Source of the DNA: Rhodobacterales bacterium
GTDB lineage: Bacteria; Pseudomonadota; Alphaproteobacteria; Rhodobacterales; Rhodobacteraceae
Reading direction: 5' to 3'
Assembly (NCBI GenBank): GCA_002748265.1
Contig: PDRY01000017.1
Location: 99,514 to 163,513, forward strand
DNA: 64,000 bases
In this document: positions 59,434 to 64,000 of the stretch, in pieces
Position numbering within the stretch: position 1 is the first letter of the stretch
How the letters are laid out: each line of letters opens with the position of its first letter
Position numbers and translations under genes: made by a program
The notes under the pieces: generated by a model
The model's input: only the letters and a program-made list of their open reading frames with translations
The model's database searches: none
What the model was told of the DNA's origin: nothing

Positions 59434-61581
59434 GTGGCTACCGTCGACAAGAAAGCCGAACGGGACCGAAGGGCGGCGCGGCGCATCGCGGCTCTCGCAA
59501 TGGTCGGAGCGTTAATGCCGTGGGCGGCCAGCGGCGAGACCATTTCTTCTCTAGGGACGCCCGGCCTGATCGACCTGCCCAACGCCGATGTTCTGGGGGA
59601 TGGCGAGGTTGCCCTTACGACGAATCGATTTGGCAATACCTCAAGAAATACAGCAGTCTTTCAGGTCTTTCCTCGCCTTTACGGTGTATTCCGCTATTCG
59701 ATCTTGCGTGATTTCGAACGGGGCTCTCGCCTTTCCGACCGCTTCGACAGGAGCTTTGATCTTCACTATCAAGTCTTTGAAGAGACGGCATCGCGCCCCG
59801 CTTTGGCGGTTGGCCTGAGGGATTTCGGAGGTACCGGCATCCTTTCGAGCGAGTATCTCGTGGCGACCAAGCATCTTGGGCCTCGGTTGGAAGTCACCGG
59901 CGGACTGGGGTGGGGGCGACTGGCGCAGCGCGGCGCCATGGATAGCCCGCTGGGTGTGCTGGGGGATCGCTTCGAAACGCGGCCCGATGTCGGGGCTGGG
60001 GGGATCAACGCCACGGGCCAGCTCGACTTCGGTGCCTGGTTCCGGGGGCCCGTCGCGTTCTTTGGCGGCGTCGAATACCAGGCGACCGACCGGTTGAGCC
60101 TGCAAGTGGAGTATTCGAGCGACGCCTACGACATCGAAGTTGATCGCGGTGTTATTGATGTCTCTTCCCCGGTCAACGTCGGGCTAAGCTATTCGTACCC
60201 GAGCGGATCCAGCCTGCGCGCGTTCGTGGTCGGCGGCACGACGGTCGGGCTTCAATACAGCTATGTCTTCGATCCGGCTAAGCGGCGTGCGCCGGGGGGG
60301 CTCGAAGCGGCCCCACTGCCGATACCGCCGCGGAACGAAGCGGTTCTGGCCAGCTGGGCGATGAGCGAGCCGACCGGGCGCACGCGCGCCGAAGAGTTGC
60401 TTGGCGCAGTGCTCAAAGACGATGGCATCACCTTGGATGCGCTTGCGGTCCGCGGGGACGAAGCGACGGTCCGTATTCGCAACCGGCGCTACGATATCGA
60501 AGCTCAGGCCATCGGCCGCACCGCCCGCGCGATGGCGAATGTTCTGCCCGCTTCGGTAACTCGGTTGACCATCATCCCTCAGCCCAAGGGGCTGCCCACC
60601 ACCGCTGTCACATTCCGGCGCAGCGATCTGGAGGAACTTCAGACCCACTATGATGGGGCCTGGTTGTCTTTGGCGCGCAGCCGGATTGAAGACGCGCCCT
60701 TAGAGAATGCGCGGGAAGGTGAACTGGCGGGCGCTTACCCTCGCTTCTCGTATTCCCTGTCCCCTTACACCAGCTTTTCGTTTTTTGACCCCGACCAGCC
60801 GCTCCGTTTCGATTTCGGGCCGGAGCTTTCGCTGCGATATGCCCCGCAGCCCGGCCTGAGCTTCAACGGGAAGTTCCGCTACCCGATATACAGCTCCATT
60901 GACGATGCGACCCGGACATCGAATTCCGTTTTGCCCAAAGTTCGCTCCAACGGATATCGCTACGCCATCGAGTCGGATTTCGAAATCAACCGTCTCACCG
61001 TGGACTACCTGTTCCGGCCCGCGCCCGACCTGTTCGGACGGATCACAGCCGGGTATCTTGAGACAATGTATGCAGGGGTTTCCACAGAACTGCTGTGGTA
61101 TCCCGTGGACAGTCGGTTGGCGCTCGGTGCGGAGCTCAACTACGCTGTGCAGCGGGATTTCGATATGCTGTTTGGTCTTCAGGACTACGATATCGTGACT
61201 GGCCACGTGTCTGCCTATTACGATTTCGAGAACGGGTTCCTGGCCCAGATTGACGCCGGGCGCTACCTAGCGGGCGATTGGGGTGCGACCGTTGCGCTTG
61301 ATCGCGAGTTCAACAATGGCTTCAAAATCGGCGCCTACTTCACGCTGACGGATGTGTCCTTCGAGGATTTCGGAGAGGGCTCCTTTGATAAAGGGATCCG
61401 TTTCGAGGTGCCTGTTTCGTGGCTGACCGGGAAGCCGTCACGCAATGTGGTTTCCCAGACGCTTCAGCCGGTGACCCGCGATGGCGGCGCCAGGCTCCAT
61501 GTGCCGGATCGGCTCTATGAGACAACCCGCGATTACCGTGCGGTCAATTTGACGGATGGATGGGGGCGATTCTTCCGATGA
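59434..61581 (+). CDS. YjbH-family outer-membrane exopolysaccharide protein
   Basis: About 715 residues. A signal peptide (AARRIAALAMVGALMPWAASGE) is followed by a long beta-rich protein of the YjbH/GfcD family, with the opening TPGLIDLPNADVLGDGEVAL, many aromatic-ended strands and a C-terminal block. YjbH proteins are outer-membrane barrels needed for group 4 capsule or EPS. The GTG at 59434 gives the signal peptide; an ATG at 59260 would put about 58 odd residues in front. The stop overlaps the next gene (ATGA). Confidence 0.85.
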   Translation: MATVDKKAERDRRAARRIAALAMVGALMPWAASGETISSLGTPGLIDLPNADVLGDGEVALTTNRFGNTSRNTAVFQVFPRLYGVFRYSILRDFERGSRLSDRFDRSFDLHYQVFEETASRPALAVGLRDFGGTGILSSEYLVATKHLGPRLEVTGGLGWGRLAQRGAMDSPLGVLGDRFETRPDVGAGGINATGQLDFGAWFRGPVAFFGGVEYQATDRLSLQVEYSSDAYDIEVDRGVIDVSSPVNVGLSYSYPSGSSLRAFVVGGTTVGLQYSYVFDPAKRRAPGGLEAAPLPIPPRNEAVLASWAMSEPTGRTRAEELLGAVLKDDGITLDALAVRGDEATVRIRNRRYDIEAQAIGRTARAMANVLPASVTRLTIIPQPKGLPTTAVTFRRSDLEELQTHYDGAWLSLARSRIEDAPLENAREGELAGAYPRFSYSLSPYTSFSFFDPDQPLRFDFGPELSLRYAPQPGLSFNGKFRYPIYSSIDDATRTSNSVLPKVRSNGYRYAIESDFEINRLTVDYLFRPAPDLFGRITAGYLETMYAGVSTELLWYPVDSRLALGAELNYAVQRDFDMLFGLQDYDIVTGHVSAYYDFENGFLAQIDAGRYLAGDWGATVALDREFNNGFKIGAYFTLTDVSFEDFGEGSFDKGIRFEVPVSWLTGKPSRNVVSQTLQPVTRDGGARLHVPDRLYETTRDYRAVNLTDGWGRFFR

Positions 61582-62231
61582 GTCTACGCGCGTTGGCATT
61601 CTGTCTGCTGTTGGGGGTGGGGCTTGCGGCTTGCAGTTCCGACCTGGAAGAGCGCTCGCCAGCTGTCGCCGTCGCCGACCAATTGCGCGGTGCAGGCAGT
61701 GGGCAGGACTTTGTGCCGCGCTTTGCGGCCCGTCTGCGTGCCGAAGCACCGATTTTGCAGGTGGGGTTCGTTAAGTGGAACCAAGTCGGCAACATGGTGT
61801 TGGAGCGACGGCACGGGGATTACGAGTACTGGATCAGCTCTGATGGCCTCCATATCGCGCTCCAATCGGGGATGTTGCACAGCACGCGCGGGCTGGGCGA
61901 AGGGTTGCTCGCGTCCGAGCTGAGCGAGCCGCGCGCGCTCATCCTGGAGCGGCGTTCTGGCCAAGCTGACCGGTTCCACACTTACCTCGATGGGAATGAC
62001 CGAGCTGTCACGCGCACATACAGATGCGTCATTGAAAACGATGGCCCGCAAGAGATCGAGCTGGCCTCGGGGCCGGTCCCGACCACGCTGATGACGGAAC
62101 GCTGCCGCAATCTTGATCAGGCGTTTGTCAATTTCTATTGGGTCTCTGATGAGACCGGACACATCGTCCAGGCACGGCAATGGGCTGGGCCAAGGATCGA
62201 AAATATCTCTACGCGGATCGTACCAAACTGA
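61578..62231 (+). CDS. YjbF/GfcB-family lipoprotein
   Basis: 217 residues. The signal peptide ends in the lipobox GLAAC. The mature part contains VGFVKWNQVGNMVLERRHGDYEYWIS and FYWVSDETGHIVQARQW, typical of YjbF (GfcB), a lipoprotein in the same capsule or EPS machinery. It overlaps YjbH by 4 bp and is 11 bp from the Wza gene. YjbG (GfcC), usually between them in E. coli, is absent. Confidence 0.88.
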   Translation: MSLRALAFCLLLGVGLAACSSDLEERSPAVAVADQLRGAGSGQDFVPRFAARLRAEAPILQVGFVKWNQVGNMVLERRHGDYEYWISSDGLHIALQSGMLHSTRGLGEGLLASELSEPRALILERRSGQADRFHTYLDGNDRAVTRTYRCVIENDGPQEIELASGPVPTTLMTERCRNLDQAFVNFYWVSDETGHIVQARQWAGPRIENISTRIVPN

Positions 62232-62242
62232 GGGGTGAACCG

Positions 62243-63604
62243 ATGTTCCGAATTGTTATTGCCGTGTCGGTCGCTCTGGGACTGGCTGGGTGCGATTCCG
62301 TATACCGGTCGGCCTCCGTGCAAGCCGGGGCCACGCAAGGGGCTAATGTGCGGGTCGTGCCGATCACGGCAGAGACAGCAATTCAGGCCAATCGCTCCGC
62401 CTATCAGCCGCGGACACTTCCGGCGATCTTTTCGCAAACGGCTGGCGTGGGAGTGTCGCAGCGCGGTGTCGGGGCTCTGCCGACGCCGACCTTTGATCGG
62501 GAAACAGCCCCCGGTGTGATCGCCCTTCAGGCGCCGCCGACGGTCAGCCCCGGACCCTACACCATCGGCGTGGGTGATATCGTGTTGCTGTCGGCGCCCA
62601 ATGGCAGCTCTGCGGTCGAGGAGCTGTCCGGCCTACTGGCGGCGCAGAATTCGCGTCAAGGCTACACCGTGCAAGATGATGGGGCGGTCAACATTCCGAA
62701 TGTCGGCCGGGTTCGCATCGCCGGACTGACCATCGAAGAGGCCGAAGACGTGCTGTTCCAGCGGTTGGTCGAAAACCAGTTCGACCCGACCTTCAGCCTT
62801 GAGATCACCGAGTTCAATTCCCGCCGCGTGTCGATTGGCGGCGGCGTCGGGCGTCCGGGTGTGCTGCCGGTCGGCTTGCAGCCGGTGCTGCTGGGCGATG
62901 CCCTGGCATCCGTCGGCGGGATCTCGGTTCCCGATCAGGATTCTGCCTCTGTTCGGATTTACCGGGACGGCGCGCTGTATCAGATCCCGGTCACCACGCT
63001 GTATGAACGGGGTGATCTGCTGAACACCCGGCTGGTGGACGGGGACGCGGTCTTCGTCGATGTCGGGTTGGAGCTGGATCAGGCTAAGACGTATTTCGAA
63101 CAGCAAATCGTGTTGACCAAGGCCCGGCAAGACGCCCGTGTGCAAGCGCTCAATGAGTTGAACGCCGCAGTCGCCATCCGCCGGGGTGAGCTGGACGAGG
63201 CGAGAAGCAACTACCAACTGAGGCGTGAGCTGGGCGCCGATCAGCGGGACTACGTCTACCTCGCGGGCGAGGTCGGCGCCCAGTCGCGTTTCGCCCTTCC
63301 CTTTGAACGGAAAGCAAAGCTGGCCGATGCGCTGTTTGCTACGGGCAAGGGAATCGCGTCCGCGACGGGCGATGTCTCGCAGATCTATGTGTTGCGCGCT
63401 TCGGACAATCCGCTTGAGTTCGGGGCGATCACAGCGTGGCATCTGGATGCACGCAACGCTGCGAACCTTGCTTTGATGACCGATTTCGAACTTCGTCCCG
63501 ACGATGTCGTCTTCGTCGCTCAGCAGCCGATTACCCGGTGGAACCGGGCCATATCGCAGCTGCTTCCAACGGTCTTCAGCGCGGTGAACGCGGCCAATAA
63601 TTGA
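62243..63604 (+). CDS. Wza-type polysaccharide export lipoprotein
   Basis: 453 residues. Lipobox LGLAGC, then the Poly_export domain (GPYTIGVGDIVLLSAPNGS, VQDDGAVNIPNVGRVRIAGLTIEEAEDVL) and SLBB repeats (RRVSIGGGVGRPGVLPVG; YLAGEVGAQSRFALP). A coiled-coil-like insertion lies at about residues 280-330. Wza-type proteins form the outer-membrane channel for capsule or EPS. GAGGGG precedes the ATG by about seven bases. Confidence 0.92.
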   Translation: MFRIVIAVSVALGLAGCDSVYRSASVQAGATQGANVRVVPITAETAIQANRSAYQPRTLPAIFSQTAGVGVSQRGVGALPTPTFDRETAPGVIALQAPPTVSPGPYTIGVGDIVLLSAPNGSSAVEELSGLLAAQNSRQGYTVQDDGAVNIPNVGRVRIAGLTIEEAEDVLFQRLVENQFDPTFSLEITEFNSRRVSIGGGVGRPGVLPVGLQPVLLGDALASVGGISVPDQDSASVRIYRDGALYQIPVTTLYERGDLLNTRLVDGDAVFVDVGLELDQAKTYFEQQIVLTKARQDARVQALNELNAAVAIRRGELDEARSNYQLRRELGADQRDYVYLAGEVGAQSRFALPFERKAKLADALFATGKGIASATGDVSQIYVLRASDNPLEFGAITAWHLDARNAANLALMTDFELRPDDVVFVAQQPITRWNRAISQLLPTVFSAVNAANN

Positions 63605-63910
63605 TATGCTCTGCCGGGTCCAATAGTGCCATTGCTCCAGGGATGATATTGCCCGGTTCAGAAATGCGCGACCTTGCTAGATGCGCTATTGTTGAATGAC
63701 CAAGTGTCACGCCGATGCAACAGTGAGCAATTATGCATCCTGTTATGCGCTGATATCTTCTGGAGTTCATGCTGGGCGTAATGGCCAAATACTTCGGAAC
63801 AATTCCGCGTTTACTCCTCTCGTCGTAGTGTAGTCTTTTGCGCGGGTCGCTAAAACGATTGTAATTAACTCCGTAGTAATTGTGCGGAGCGTATAGAGGG
63901 TAATTCGAAC
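63605..63910. other. Intergenic region before galU
   Basis: 306 bp without a supported gene. The AT-rich stretch at about 63850-63885 probably carries the galU promoter. Confidence 0.5.
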
Positions 63911-64000
63911 ATGACCAAGAAAGTCACCAAAGCCATTTTCCCGGTAGCGGGTTTGGGCACGCGTTTTCTTCCGGCGACGAAGTCAGTCCCGAAAGAGATC
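63911..64000 (+). CDS. galU: UTP-glucose-1-phosphate uridylyltransferase, 3' end cut by window edge
   Basis: The first 30 residues are visible: [19 protein letters not shown], then [11 protein letters not shown]. The nucleotide-binding [16 protein letters not shown] motif identifies GalU, which makes UDP-glucose for polysaccharide synthesis. GAGGG lies 10 bases before the ATG. Its place after the EPS export genes fits. Confidence 0.93.
   Translation, partial: MTKKVTKAIFPVAGLGTRFLPATKSVPKEI

Noticed and set aside
63576-63788. 70-residue minus-strand frame between Wza and galU, with a faint hexapeptide-like pattern
   Set aside because: The periodicity is too weak to call an acyltransferase fragment, and it overlaps the end of the Wza gene.

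Overview
The window is a stretch of alphaproteobacterial chromosome, almost certainly from the family Rhodobacteraceae (roseobacter group). The evidence is the high-GC coding style, the close match of the malyl-CoA lyase to Rhodobacter Mcl1, a MipZ-type ParA ATPase, RpoH with an intact RpoH box, CarD, several small families common in this group (DUF1244, DUF4389, DUF6324- and DUF6476-like), and a tRNA-His with the alphaproteobacterial identity set (no G-1, U72, A73). The species cannot be named from the sequence.

Layout. 1-6 kb: a truncated zinc-ribbon gene, then the ftsE-ftsX-acyltransferase-flavoprotein operon, facing accA and a membrane diguanylate cyclase. 6-9 kb: malyl-CoA lyase, D-amino-acid transaminase and an RTX-repeat protein. 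9-13 kb: a formylglutamate amidohydrolase pair facing pyk, then the L35/L20 operon. 13-20 kb: a PiT-like permease, pheS without pheT, a repeat protein with an adhesin-like tail, mmcB, tRNA-His, a fold-III PLP enzyme, rluD and rpoH. 20-29 kb: pepF, an alpha/beta hydrolase, an SCP2 protein, a SUV3-like helicase with an S4 protein, fdxA and carD. 29-39 kb: purD, xseA, mipZ, a DEAD-box helicase, a LysE exporter, a murein transglycosylase, metG and a dipeptidase. 39-50 kb: ruvCAB, dut, a membrane-anchored ThiF/MoeB enzyme, an AEC carrier, and the minus-strand run SPOR-dac-tmk-holB-tatD-metallohydrolase.

50.1-58.1 kb is a genomic island of about 7.95 kb in the 3' end of tRNA-Ser(UGA), bounded by a 17-bp direct repeat (50145-50161 and 58092-58108). 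It carries a P4-type tyrosine integrase, a translationally coupled unknown gene, a small AlpA/excisionase-like gene that appears to start at CTG, and a Prim-Pol/PriCT/RepA-like primase-helicase. It then holds cargo of unknown function, including a protein that joins a DnaG-type CHC2 zinc finger to a nucleoside-deoxyribosyltransferase/TIR-like domain. No capsid, terminase or conjugation genes are visible, so it looks like a small replicating integrative element or satellite. The CHC2-DRTase protein with its small upstream partner is the best candidate here for an undescribed, possibly defensive, system.

58.3-64 kb: a calcineurin-type phosphatase and the start of an exopolysaccharide locus (YjbH, YjbF lipoprotein, Wza-type export lipoprotein, then galU cut by the window edge).
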